From assembly GCF_010728155.1 (NCBI RefSeq), contig NZ_AP022605.1:3596001-3660000 (forward strand): a stretch of 64,000 nucleotides of DNA, written 5' to 3'. Position numbers and translations under genes: made by a program. Under the pieces are notes generated by a model. It was not told the origin of the DNA, searched no databases, and saw only the letters and a program-made list of their open reading frames with translations. How positions within the stretch are numbered: the stretch's first letter is position 1; each line of letters begins with the position of its first letter. Positions 27,084 through 35,012 of the stretch are shown in pieces. This stretch comes from Mycolicibacterium doricum (GTDB lineage Bacteria; Actinomycetota; Actinomycetes; Mycobacteriales; Mycobacteriaceae).

Positions 27084-27414
27084 AGCGTCGCCCTGGCGTG
27101 CGGCGATCGATCGGCGTCGTCGCGGCCTATCGGTGGCGTCGTGGGCGCTGGGCCGGCCCAGAACTCCTGCAGCCGCACCTCGGCCCGCACGGCGGACGGA
27201 CTGCGGCGCGACCGTCACGCTCGCGCTAGCGGTGGTACTCCTGCTCGACACCGCGGGCAGTGAGCGCGCAACTGCAGCCGCTGCTGGAACTGGGCGGTAT
27301 GTCCGACGCTTGACCCTGGCGGCCGCCCTGGCCGTCACCGGACGAGCGGGCGCGGACGCCTGGCATGATGGAGCCACCGTCGCCTAACCCAGATACCGCG
27401 AAGGAGCAGCGTCG
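27084..27414 (+). other. Unassigned stretch after the CopC-like gene
   Basis: A GTG at 27080 overlaps the CopC stop but gives only a short Arg-rich 50-residue reading. A second frame (to 27387) contains hydrophobic stretches (VTLALAVVLLLDTAGSERA, RRLTLAAALAVTGRAGA) that could be the debris of a membrane protein. Neither has family features I can name. I treat it as a possible gene remnant, not a gene. Confidence 0.4.
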
Positions 27415-27834
27415 ATGGCAGACCGCCATGATGGGTCCGCCGAGCAGGCCGACACTCCCGCCGAGCCCACGCCGCCCGCCGCGGAGGCCGCGGGGGCCGC
27501 GCCTCCGGTGAAGACGACACCCGCAAAGAAGGCGGCGGCCAAGAAGGCACCCGCCAAAGCCGTCAAGAAGGCACCCACCAAGAACACGGCACCCACCAAG
27601 AAGCAGCCGCCTCCCACACCGGCGGACCTGGTCACCGCCGACGGCGACCTAGCGGCGGCAGCCGAAGAGGTCGCGGCCCAGGCGAAGGCTACGGTGACCA
27701 CGGCCAGCAACCCGGTCGCCGGACCTGCGCCGGCCACCGTCGACCCCCCGGACCAGTCGCGGCTGACGCTCACGGCCGCGGCGGTCGCGGCCGTTCTCGC
27801 CCTGCTCGCCGTCCTGGTCGCCCGCCGCCGCTGA
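27415..27834 (+). CDS. hns: H-NS-like membrane-anchored DNA-binding protein (Rv3852-like)
   Basis: A 139-residue protein. Residues about 30-65 hold Lys/Ala/Pro repeats (KKAAAKKAPAKAVKKAP) of the histone H1/Lsr2-tail type that bind DNA without sequence specificity. The middle is acidic and helical (AAAAEEVAAQAKATV). The C-terminus is one transmembrane helix (LTAAAVAAVLALLAVLVARRR). The M. tuberculosis counterpart was described as H-NS-like and membrane-anchored. AAGGAGC lies just before ATG 27415. With espR, this is the second nucleoid-type protein within 2.5 kb. Confidence 0.87.
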   Translation: MADRHDGSAEQADTPAEPTPPAAEAAGAAPPVKTTPAKKAAAKKAPAKAVKKAPTKNTAPTKKQPPPTPADLVTADGDLAAAAEEVAAQAKATVTTASNPVAGPAPATVDPPDQSRLTLTAAAVAAVLALLAVLVARRR

Positions 27835-27932
27835 AATCCCCGTAACCCTGACGCGACGTCAGCTCGATAGTCGGCTTGGCGCACCGGGGCTGCCGGGTTT
27901 CTGCACGATGTGGTCGTCGCTAGCATCGAGCG

Positions 27933-28412
27933 GTGACCATCGAACCGCGCGCCACCGCCGACCTCGTCGACGACATCGGACCCGGCGTCCGCAGCTGTGA
28001 TCTGCAACTTCGCCAGTTCGGCGGGCGACCGGAGTTCGCCGGGCGGGTCACCACGGTGCGGTGTTTTCAGGACAATGCGCTGCTCAAATCGGTGCTGTCG
28101 GAGCCCGGCGACGGCGGCGTGCTGGTGATCGACGGCGACGGCTCACTACACACCGCCCTGGTCGGTGACGTGATCGCCGCGCTCGGCCGCGACAATGGGT
28201 GGAGCGGGCTGATCGTCAACGGCGCCGTACGCGACGCGTCGACGCTGCGCACCCTCGACATCGGCATCAAGGCCCTCGGCACGAATCCCCGCAAGAGCAC
28301 GAAAACAGGCGCGGGCGAACGGCAGGTCCCCGTCGAGTTCGGCGGCGTGACGTTCACGCCGGGTGATGTCGCCTACAGCGACGACGACGGCATCGTCGTC
28401 GTCGCGCCGTAG
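27933..28412 (+). CDS. rraA: RraA-like protein (aldolase / RNase E activity regulator family)
   Basis: A 159-residue protein of the RraA/MenG-like family, the Rv3853 counterpart. The family ring-forming fold is visible through [49 protein letters not shown] and [12 protein letters not shown]. The Gly-rich and Arg/Asp positions fit the 4-hydroxy-4-methyl-2-oxoglutarate aldolase site, but many members have no aldolase activity and instead bind RNase E. It was once annotated as a menaquinone methyltransferase, which the sequence does not support. GTG 27933 is the start. Confidence 0.92.
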   Translation: MTIEPRATADLVDDIGPGVRSCDLQLRQFGGRPEFAGRVTTVRCFQDNALLKSVLSEPGDGGVLVIDGDGSLHTALVGDVIAALGRDNGWSGLIVNGAVRDASTLRTLDIGIKALGTNPRKSTKTGAGERQVPVEFGGVTFTPGDVAYSDDDGIVVVAP

Positions 28413-28443
28413 CGCGACTCACGCCCCGGCCGCGCGCGGGAAA

Positions 28444-29913
28444 CTAAACCGTGACCGGGGCCCGGTGCTTGGAGAACTGCAGGGTGTCGTCGTCGATCTT
28501 GCCGTTGCGAATGACGCGCAGGTCGACCAGGTAGTTCTGCTTCAGCCGCCACGGCGCCTTACCGCCCGACTTGGGCAGCCGGTCGAGGGCGCGCTTGATG
28601 TAACCCGACGCCAGGTCTACGAACGGCAAACGCTCGACGTCGGGACCGGGGCGGCGCGGCTCGACGGTGTCGTATCCCTTGTCGTCCATGTAGTTGAGCA
28701 GTCGGCTGACGTATTCGGATGTGAGGTCCGCCTTGAGCGTCCAGGAGGCATTCGTGTAGCCGAAGGTGAACGCCATGTTCGGGATACCGGAGAGCATCAT
28801 GCCCTTGTAGGCCACGGTGTCGGCGAGGTCCATGGGCTCGCCGTTGCGCAGCACCTCCGCGCCACCGAAGAACTGCACGTTCAAACCGGTTGCCGTGATA
28901 ATGATGTCGGCGTCGATGCGCTCACCGGACTTCAGCAGGATGCCTTCGGTGGTGAACCGGTCGATCGCGTCGGTGACCACGTCGGCCTTACCGTTGCGGA
29001 TCGCCTTGAAGATGTCGCCGTTGGGGGCCAGACACACCCGCTGATCCCACGGTTTGTAGTCGGGTGCGAAGTGCCTGTCGTAGTCGTAGCCCTCGGGAAG
29101 ACGGCGCTCGGCCATCTTGCGCAACAGTTTCCGGAAGGTATTCGGGAAGGCGCGCGCGATTTGATACTGCATCACCGCCAGCATGATGGCCTTCCACCGC
29201 ACGGCGGTGTAGGCGGGTTTCTCCGGAAGCAACCGATAGGCACGTGCGGCGAAGGGGTCCTTGTCGGGCAGCGAACCGATGTAGGTGGGCGTGCGCTGCA
29301 ACATCGTCACGTGGCCGGCGCCGCCGTCGATCAACGCCGGGATGAGGGTGATCGCGGTGGCCCCGCTGCCGATCACGACGACCTTCTTGCCTTGGTAGTC
29401 AAGGTCTTGCGGCCAGTGCTGCGGGTGCACGATGGTGCCGGCGAAGTCCTCGGCGCCGGGGAACTCGGGCGAATAACCCCGGTCGTAGTCGTAGTAGCCG
29501 CTGCAGGCCCACAGGAACCCGGCGTTGAGCTGGATCTGTTCGCCGTCGTGTTCGACGGTCAGCTCCCAACGGTTGTCCTCATCCGACCAGTTGGCGGCGA
29601 CGACCTTGTGGCCGTACCGCATGTGCTTGTCGATGCCGTTCTCGGTGGCGGCCTCGTTGAGGTAGTTCCAGATCGAGGCGCCGTCGGCGATGCTCTGGTC
29701 GGTCACCCACGGCTTGAAGTGGAAGCCCAGCGTGTACATGTCGGAGTCCGACCGGATGCCCGGGTACTTGAACAGGTCCCACGTCCCGCCGAGCCTGTCG
29801 CGCCGCTCGAGGATCGCGTAGGTCTTGTCCGGATTCTGGCCCTGCAGGTGCCACGCGGCGCTGATACCGGAGATCCCGGCTCCGACGATGGCGACGTCGA
29901 CAAATTCAGTCAT
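28444..29913 (-). CDS. ethA: Flavin-containing Baeyer-Villiger monooxygenase EthA
   Basis: FAD- and NADPH-dependent monooxygenase; in M. tuberculosis it converts ketones to esters and bioactivates thioamide drugs such as ethionamide. The 489-residue product has the same length as that enzyme. FAD motif VGAGISGISAAWHL lies at residues about 10-23. The Baeyer-Villiger signature is FAGTIVHPQHWP near 155, and the NADPH motif VVVIGSGATAITL follows near 175. MLSGIPNMAFTFGYTNASWT is conserved near 380. ATG 29913 lies 77 bp from the divergent regulator gene, with the operator between them. Confidence 0.96.
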   Translation of the reverse strand: MTEFVDVAIVGAGISGISAAWHLQGQNPDKTYAILERRDRLGGTWDLFKYPGIRSDSDMYTLGFHFKPWVTDQSIADGASIWNYLNEAATENGIDKHMRYGHKVVAANWSDEDNRWELTVEHDGEQIQLNAGFLWACSGYYDYDRGYSPEFPGAEDFAGTIVHPQHWPQDLDYQGKKVVVIGSGATAITLIPALIDGGAGHVTMLQRTPTYIGSLPDKDPFAARAYRLLPEKPAYTAVRWKAIMLAVMQYQIARAFPNTFRKLLRKMAERRLPEGYDYDRHFAPDYKPWDQRVCLAPNGDIFKAIRNGKADVVTDAIDRFTTEGILLKSGERIDADIIITATGLNVQFFGGAEVLRNGEPMDLADTVAYKGMMLSGIPNMAFTFGYTNASWTLKADLTSEYVSRLLNYMDDKGYDTVEPRRPGPDVERLPFVDLASGYIKRALDRLPKSGGKAPWRLKQNYLVDLRVIRNGKIDDDTLQFSKHRAPVTV

Positions 29914-29919
29914 AGTGTC

Positions 29920-29976
29920 AAGCTATCAACACTCCGTCGAGATCGTCAACATTGTGTTGAGGAGATCGACGCAGTG
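29920..29976. promoter_or_regulatory. ethA-ethR operator region
   Basis: The 77-bp gap between the divergent genes holds imperfect inverted repeats: TCAACAC at 29926-29932 with GTGTTGA at 29954-29960, and GTCGAGATC at 29936-29944 echoed by GAGATCGAC at 29962-29970. In M. tuberculosis several EthR dimers fill a 55-bp operator in this same gap and repress ethA, so a matching operator is expected here. Confidence 0.75.
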
Positions 29977-29990
29977 TAAAGTACCCGATT

Positions 29991-30620
29991 GTGACCACCG
30001 CCAGCGAGGCCCGGGCACCGCGCGGCCGCAGGTCGGCCCGGCCCTCGGGCGACGACCGTGAACAGGCGATCCTGGCTACCGCCGAACAGCTACTCGACGC
30101 GCGCCCGTTCGCCGAGATCTCCGTGGACGACCTGGCGAAGGGTGCGGGTATCTCGCGCCCGACCTTCTACTTCTACTTCGGCTCCAAAGAATCCGTACTG
30201 CTGACGCTGTGGGAGCGGGTCATCAGGGAGGCCGATACCGCGCTCGAGCGGGCCGCCTCCACCGCGACGTCGGAAAACGTATGGCGTCCGGGCATCAAGG
30301 TGTTCTTCGACACCTTCGGCGCCCACCGAGCTGTCACCGTCGCGGCATCCAGTTCGGACAACGCCGAGATCCGTGACGTCTTCGGGAAGTTCATGCAGAA
30401 GTGGATCGACTTCACTGCGGCGACAATCGAGGCCGAACGGCGGCGCGGGGCCGCCCCGGAGACGCTGCCCGCCCACGACCTCGCCACGGCGCTCAATCTG
30501 ATGAACGAACGCACGCTGCTCGCCGCGTTCGCCGGCCAGACCCCCGGCATTCCCCCCGACCGGGTCCTCGACTCGCTCGTGCACGTGTGGACATGCGCGG
30601 TCTACGGGGAATGCCGCTGA
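29991..30620 (+). CDS. ethR: TetR-family repressor EthR
   Basis: A 209-residue TetR-type repressor of ethA. The N-terminal HTH lies at about residues 42-62 (ISVDDLAKGAGISRPTFYFYFGSKE), cut here as the conserved recognition helix SRPTFYFYFGSKE. The C-terminal ligand domain keeps the long hydrophobic tunnel seen in EthR, with the ALNLMNERTLLAAFAG helix. GTG 29991 is the start. It is transcribed away from ethA and should also repress itself through the shared operator. Confidence 0.94.
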   Translation: MTTASEARAPRGRRSARPSGDDREQAILATAEQLLDARPFAEISVDDLAKGAGISRPTFYFYFGSKESVLLTLWERVIREADTALERAASTATSENVWRPGIKVFFDTFGAHRAVTVAASSSDNAEIRDVFGKFMQKWIDFTAATIEAERRRGAAPETLPAHDLATALNLMNERTLLAAFAGQTPGIPPDRVLDSLVHVWTCAVYGECR

Positions 30621-30630
30621 CCTCACCTCC

Positions 30631-30690
30631 TTCTACGGCTTCGGCTTCTACGGCTTCGGCTTCTACGGCTTCGGCTTCTACGGCTTCGGT
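30631..30690. repeat. Four tandem copies of a 15-bp repeat
   Basis: TTCTACGGCTTCGGC is repeated four times without a break (30631-30645, 30646-30660, 30661-30675, 30676-30690; the last copy ends in T). It starts 10 bp after the ethR stop, in the convergent gap between ethR and the PHP gene. It is noncoding in any convincing frame, although it would read as FYGFG on the plus strand. Confidence 0.9.
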
Positions 30691-30935
30691 CGAGCAGCGG
30701 GCCAGGGTGGGCGACGAGGTAGGGCTGGGGATCACCGTCGGGATCCTCCCGCGGTGCGCTGCTCGGGTGTGACCCCGGGTTCCGAGACGCCGCTCCCACC
30801 CACCCTGCTGTCCGCGCGGGCACTAACCGCCACCGACCGAAAGGCCGGTGGCCGTGCGGAGATCGGGTCCGCCCCGGGGATGCAGCCCGGGCTGTGGTGC
30901 TGCATCCGCTCTGCGGCTTCTTTGACTTTGCCCTT

Positions 30936-30989
30936 GGCGTCGACTTCGTCATTAGCGTCGACTTCGTCATTGGCGTCGACTTTGTCCTC
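30936..30989. repeat. Three tandem copies of an 18-bp repeat
   Basis: Units at 30936-30953, 30954-30971 and 30972-30989 share (A/G)GCGTCGACTT(C/T)GTC(A/C)T(T/C). On the minus strand they would encode NDEVDA repeats followed by KGKVKEAAERM, which looks protein-like, but no credible start or complete gene surrounds them. The rest of the 535-bp gap (30621-31155) holds nothing else I can identify. Confidence 0.8.
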
Positions 30990-31155
30990 GGCGTCTTTGA
31001 CGACGCTGTTGATGTCTCTTTGGCTCCGCGACCCCGCGCCATGGGGTCCCCTCGATCGGCAGTGAACCCACGGCGCAGTGCACGATCCCCTCGTCATTCC
31101 CCGGCGACTTCCCCAGAGCCGTTCGAACTGAACTCCGCGGGTCTTTGCGCGAGGC

Positions 31156-32160
31156 TCAGGAACCCGTCCAGGCCAACAGATCCTCGGCCGGCCAGGTGTT
31201 GACAATCCGCTCGACGGGCACCCCGGCATCCAGCGCCCGCTGTGCGCCGTAGCCGAGGAAGTCCAGCTGACCGGGCGCATGCGAATCCGTGTCGATCGAG
31301 AACACACAACCGATGTCGAGTGCCAGACTCAGCAGCCGGGTGGGTGGATCCCTGCGCTCCGGGCGGGAGTTGATCTCGACGGCAGTGCCGTTGTCGCGGC
31401 ACGCGCTGAAGACCTTCTCGGCGTCGAACTTGGACTCCGGCCGGATACCGCGGTTGCCGGTGACCAGCCGTCCGGTGCAGTGGCCGAGAACGTCGGTGTG
31501 CGGGTTGGCCACCGCCTTGAGCATGCGCCGCGTCATCGCCGGGGCGTCCATGGAGAGCTTCGAGTGCACGCTGGCTACCACCACGTCGAGGCGTTCGAGC
31601 AGTTCCTCTTCCTGGTCCAGCGAGCCGTCCTCGAGGATGTCGACCTCGATGCCGGTCAGGATACTAAGTGGCGCAACGACTTCGCGCAGCTCGTCGATGA
31701 CGTCGAGCTGTTTGCGCAGCCGGTCCGGGGACAGTCCGTTGGCGATGGTCAGGCGCGGCGAGTGGTCGGTCAACGCGCAATACTCGTGCCCTAGATCGCG
31801 GGCGGCCGACATCATCTCCTCGATGGGCGCCGAACCGTCCGACCAGTTCGAGTGGACGTGCAGATCGCCCTTGAGCGCTGCCCGGATCTCACCGCCGCCC
31901 AGATCAACTGCCTTCTCCCGTAATTCGACGAGCACATCGGGTTCTCCGCCTGCCCAGGCCTGCGCGATCACCTTCGCGGTCTTGGGACCGATACCCGGCA
32001 GCGTCTGCCACGAGTTGGCGGTGCCGTGGCGGTCGCGCTCTGCCTCGGTGAGCCGCTGCAGGATGTCAGCGGCGTTGCGGTAGGCCATCACCCGCCGGGA
32101 GTCTTCGCCGGCGCGGTCCTTGTAGTACGCGATCTGGCGCAGCGCCGTCACGGGGTCCAT
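31156..32160 (-). CDS. PHP-domain phosphoesterase with N-terminal helix-hairpin-helix
   Basis: A 334-residue protein, the Rv3856c counterpart. The N-terminal 90 residues form a PolX-like 8-kDa/HhH DNA-binding segment (SWQTLPGIGPKTAKVIAQAW). The PHP domain follows with metal motifs GDLHVHSNWSDG near 97, EYCALTDHSP near 127, GIEVDILEDG near 166, VVASVHSKL near 190 and FSIDTDSHAPGQ near 290. It resembles the C-terminal half of bacterial PolX without the polymerase domain, so a DNA 3'-end or phosphate-ester hydrolase is likely. ATG 32160 was used. Confidence 0.9.
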   Translation of the reverse strand: MDPVTALRQIAYYKDRAGEDSRRVMAYRNAADILQRLTEAERDRHGTANSWQTLPGIGPKTAKVIAQAWAGGEPDVLVELREKAVDLGGGEIRAALKGDLHVHSNWSDGSAPIEEMMSAARDLGHEYCALTDHSPRLTIANGLSPDRLRKQLDVIDELREVVAPLSILTGIEVDILEDGSLDQEEELLERLDVVVASVHSKLSMDAPAMTRRMLKAVANPHTDVLGHCTGRLVTGNRGIRPESKFDAEKVFSACRDNGTAVEINSRPERRDPPTRLLSLALDIGCVFSIDTDSHAPGQLDFLGYGAQRALDAGVPVERIVNTWPAEDLLAWTGS

Positions 32161-32315
32161 GTCCCCAGTGTGCCCTCAGTGGTAGCGGATACGCGCTGCG
32201 CGAGTCGTTATCGCCGGGTGCACCGGCAGGCTGGGCGGAGGTCGGTCGTGCGCATACGGGCTTCCCCGGGCAGGGAAACTCATCGCACGACCATAAGGAA
32301 TCCGGACTACCGTAG

Positions 32316-33179
32316 GTGGACGTGCGATTCGCCTTCAAGACCTCACCGCAGAACACCAGCTGGGCCCAGATGCTGCCGATCTGGCAGGCCGCCGACGACA
32401 TCGACGTCTACGAGTCGGGCTGGACGTTCGACCACTTCTATCCAATCTTCTCCGATTCGACCGGCCCATGCCTGGAGGGTTGGGTAACGCTGACCGCGCT
32501 GGCGCAGGCCACCAAGCGATTGCGCGTCGGTGTGCTCGTCACCGGCATCCACTACCGCCACCCCGCGGTCCTGGCCAATATGGCGTCGGCGCTGGACATC
32601 ATCTCGAACGGCCGGCTCGAACTCGGTATCGGCGCGGGCTGGAACGAGGAGGAGTCCGGCGCCTACGGAATCGAGCTCGGATCGGTCAAGGAACGGTTCG
32701 ACCGCTTCGAGGAGGCGTGCGAGGTGCTGACCGGCCTGCTCTCCCAGAAGACGACGAGCTTCGACGGCAAGTACTACCAGCTGAAAGACGCGCGTAACGA
32801 GCCGAAGGGCCCACAGCAGCCGCATCCCCCGATCTGCATCGGGGGAAGCGGCGAGAGGCGGACGCTGCGGATCACCGCACGCTGGGCGCAGCATTGGAAC
32901 TTCGTCGGCGGGCCGCCGGAGGAGTTCGCCCGCAAGCGGGACGTGCTGGCCTCGCACTGCGCCGACATCGGACGGGATCCGAAGGAGCTGATGATCTCGG
33001 CGCACGTCCGCCTTGGCCAGGACCGGGACTACGCGAAGGTGATCGACGAGGCGGCCGCCCTCGGCGCCGAGGGCCTTGATCTGGCGATCGTGTACCTGCC
33101 GCCGCCCCACGACACAGCGGTGCTCGAACCCCTCGCCGAGGCGATCAGGGACTCCGGGCTGACGGTCACGAATGCATAA
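32316..33179 (+). CDS. LLM-class F420-dependent oxidoreductase
   Basis: A 287-residue luciferase-like TIM-barrel protein. Typical blocks are VRFAFKTSPQNTSWAQM at the N-terminus, GWTFDHFYPIF near 32, LRVGVLVTGIHYRHPAVLAN near 68, NGRLELGIGAGWNEEES near 100 and PPICIGGSGERRTLRITARW near 170. The GAGWNEEE and IGGSGE segments are those of mycobacterial F420-dependent enzymes, so hydride transfer with coenzyme F420 is expected; the substrate is unknown. GTG 32316 was used, and GTG 32322 is possible. Confidence 0.88.
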   Translation: MDVRFAFKTSPQNTSWAQMLPIWQAADDIDVYESGWTFDHFYPIFSDSTGPCLEGWVTLTALAQATKRLRVGVLVTGIHYRHPAVLANMASALDIISNGRLELGIGAGWNEEESGAYGIELGSVKERFDRFEEACEVLTGLLSQKTTSFDGKYYQLKDARNEPKGPQQPHPPICIGGSGERRTLRITARWAQHWNFVGGPPEEFARKRDVLASHCADIGRDPKELMISAHVRLGQDRDYAKVIDEAAALGAEGLDLAIVYLPPPHDTAVLEPLAEAIRDSGLTVTNA

Positions 33180-33239
33180 GGATCCGGCAAAATCCCGGGC
33201 GACACGGGTTGACCGCCTGATGGCGAGGCCACCGCTTAG

Positions 33240-33380
33240 CTAGACGCCGTAGCGGACCAGTTCGTCGGCGGTGATGAGCCGTTCCTGCTTGGCGGGGAAT
33301 TCACGGCTCCTGACGGGATGACGGAACAATGACCAGGCGATTCGACCCACCCGCGACCGGGAGATCGGGTTGATGTACAC
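33240..33380 (-). CDS. Small conserved-looking protein of about 46 residues
   Basis: A short ORF reading VYINPISRSRVGRIAWSLFRHPVRS to LITADELVRYGV at the C-terminus. AGGAG lies eight bases before GTG 33380; a second in-frame GTG at 33389 lies too close to it. The compact, non-repetitive sequence with a typical C-terminal helix and good codon usage suggests a real gene. It sits alone between the LLM gene and gltD. Function unknown. Confidence 0.6.
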   Translation of the reverse strand: MYINPISRSRVGRIAWSLFRHPVRSREFPAKQERLITADELVRYGV

Positions 33381-33542
33381 GGTGATCACTCCTGCGACAA
33401 CTCACTTGCTGACCGTGGGCCACCTTATCGCAAAACCCACATCAAGTCATTAGAGTTCGCCTGCCCGGCAAACGTCATGAGGCGCGCCGACATGGTCGCG
33501 ACGAGTTCCCGGCGTGACTGCCATGACTCGGTGCGGTTCGGG

Positions 33543-35012
33543 CTAGCGCTGGGGGACGGCCGTCGGCTTGATCGGGGCCGGCAGCGCGCTCTTGCCCATC
33601 AGGTACCGGTCGACTCCCGCGGCGGCGGCCCTCCCCTCGGCGATCGCCCACACGATCAGCGACTGCCCGCGGCCCATGTCGCCGGCCACGAACACACCGG
33701 GCACCGACGTCGCGAAGTCGTCGTCGCGCGCCACGTTGCCGCGGTCGGTCAGCTCCACCTTGAGATCGGTCAACAGGCCCTGCTTCTCGGGCCCGACGAA
33801 CCCCATGGCGAGCAGCACCAGGTCAGCCTCCAACTCGAAGTCCGAGCCCTCGACCTTCTCGAACCCGCCGGCCTTCATCTCGACCTCGTGCACCTTCAGC
33901 GACTTGACGTGGCCGTTCCCATCACCGCAGAACTCCTCGGTGTTGACCGAGTACACCCGCTCGCCGCCCTCTTCGTGTGCCGACGTCACACGGAACATCA
34001 GCGGATAGGTGGGCCACGGCGTGCTGTCGGCCCGCGTCTCCGGCGGTCGCGGCATGATCTCGAACTGGTGCACGCTCACCGCACCCTGCCGGTGTGAGGT
34101 GCCAAGGCAGTCGGCGCCGGTGTCGCCGCCACCGATGATGACGACCTTCTTGCCTTTCGCGGTGAGCGGCGGCTGACCGTCCTCGTCGGTCACCGGATCG
34201 CCCAGCTGGACCCGGTTGGCCCACGGCAGGAACTCCATCGCCTGGTGGATGCCGTCCAGCTCGCGGCCGGGGACCGGCAGGTCGCGCCACGCCGTTGCGC
34301 CACCGGCCAGCACCACCGCGTCGAACTCCGAACGTAGCTGCGCGTCGCTGATGTCCACGCCGACGTCGACGCCGGTGCGGAACTGGGTGCCTTCGGCCTC
34401 CATCTGTTCCAGCCGGCGGTCGATGTGTCGCTTCTCCATCTTGAACTCGGGGATGCCGTAGCGCAGCAGCCCGCCGATGCGGTCGGCGCGCTCGAACACA
34501 GTCACGGTGTGACCGGCGCGCGTCAGCTGCTGGGCGGCGGCCAGGCCGGCCGGGCCAGAACCGACGACGGCGACCTTCTTGCCGGTCAGCCGGTCGGGCG
34601 GCAACGGAACCACCCAGCCCTGGTCAAAGGCGTTGTCGATGATCTCGACTTCGACCTGCTTGATGGTGACCGCGTCCTGGTTGATGCCGAGCACGCACGA
34701 CGCCTCACACGGCGCCGGACACAGCCGCCCGGTGAACTCCGGGAAGTTGTTGGTCGCGTGCAGGCGCTCGATCGCGTCGTGCCACCGGTCCTTGAAGACC
34801 AGGTCGTTCCACTCGGGAATCAAGTTCCCGAGTGGACAACCGTTGTGGCAAAACGGGATCCCGCAGTCCATGCAGCGGGCGGCCTGGATCTGCAGTCTCT
34901 CGTGGGAGAAGTCCTCGTAGACCTCATTCCAGTCGCGCAGACGCAGCGGCACCGGCCGGCGCGGCGGGAGTTCACGATGGGTGTGCTTGAGAAAACCCCG
35001 CGGATCAGCCAC
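33543..35012 (-). CDS. gltD: Glutamate synthase small subunit
   Basis: The NADPH-oxidising subunit of glutamate synthase. It passes electrons through FAD and Fe-S clusters to GltB. The 489-residue product has the N-terminal cluster-binding cysteines ([17 protein letters not shown] near 47 and [12 protein letters not shown] near 97), an FAD motif [17 protein letters not shown] near 147, and an NADPH motif [15 protein letters not shown] near 295. The C-terminal [18 protein letters not shown] closes the FAD site. GTG 35012 overlaps the gltB stop by 8 bp, so the two subunits are coupled. Confidence 0.95.
   Translation of the reverse strand: MADPRGFLKHTHRELPPRRPVPLRLRDWNEVYEDFSHERLQIQAARCMDCGIPFCHNGCPLGNLIPEWNDLVFKDRWHDAIERLHATNNFPEFTGRLCPAPCEASCVLGINQDAVTIKQVEVEIIDNAFDQGWVVPLPPDRLTGKKVAVVGSGPAGLAAAQQLTRAGHTVTVFERADRIGGLLRYGIPEFKMEKRHIDRRLEQMEAEGTQFRTGVDVGVDISDAQLRSEFDAVVLAGGATAWRDLPVPGRELDGIHQAMEFLPWANRVQLGDPVTDEDGQPPLTAKGKKVVIIGGGDTGADCLGTSHRQGAVSVHQFEIMPRPPETRADSTPWPTYPLMFRVTSAHEEGGERVYSVNTEEFCGDGNGHVKSLKVHEVEMKAGGFEKVEGSDFELEADLVLLAMGFVGPEKQGLLTDLKVELTDRGNVARDDDFATSVPGVFVAGDMGRGQSLIVWAIAEGRAAAAGVDRYLMGKSALPAPIKPTAVPQR

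Noticed and set aside
30631..30690. CRISPR array
   Set aside because: Repeats are contiguous with no spacers and no cas genes are present.
30732..31307. A minus-strand gene containing NDEVDA/KGKVKEAAERM repeats (CsbD-like?)
   Set aside because: The protein-like part is only the 18-bp repeat; no RBS, no credible start, and the flanks read as random Arg/Ser sequence.
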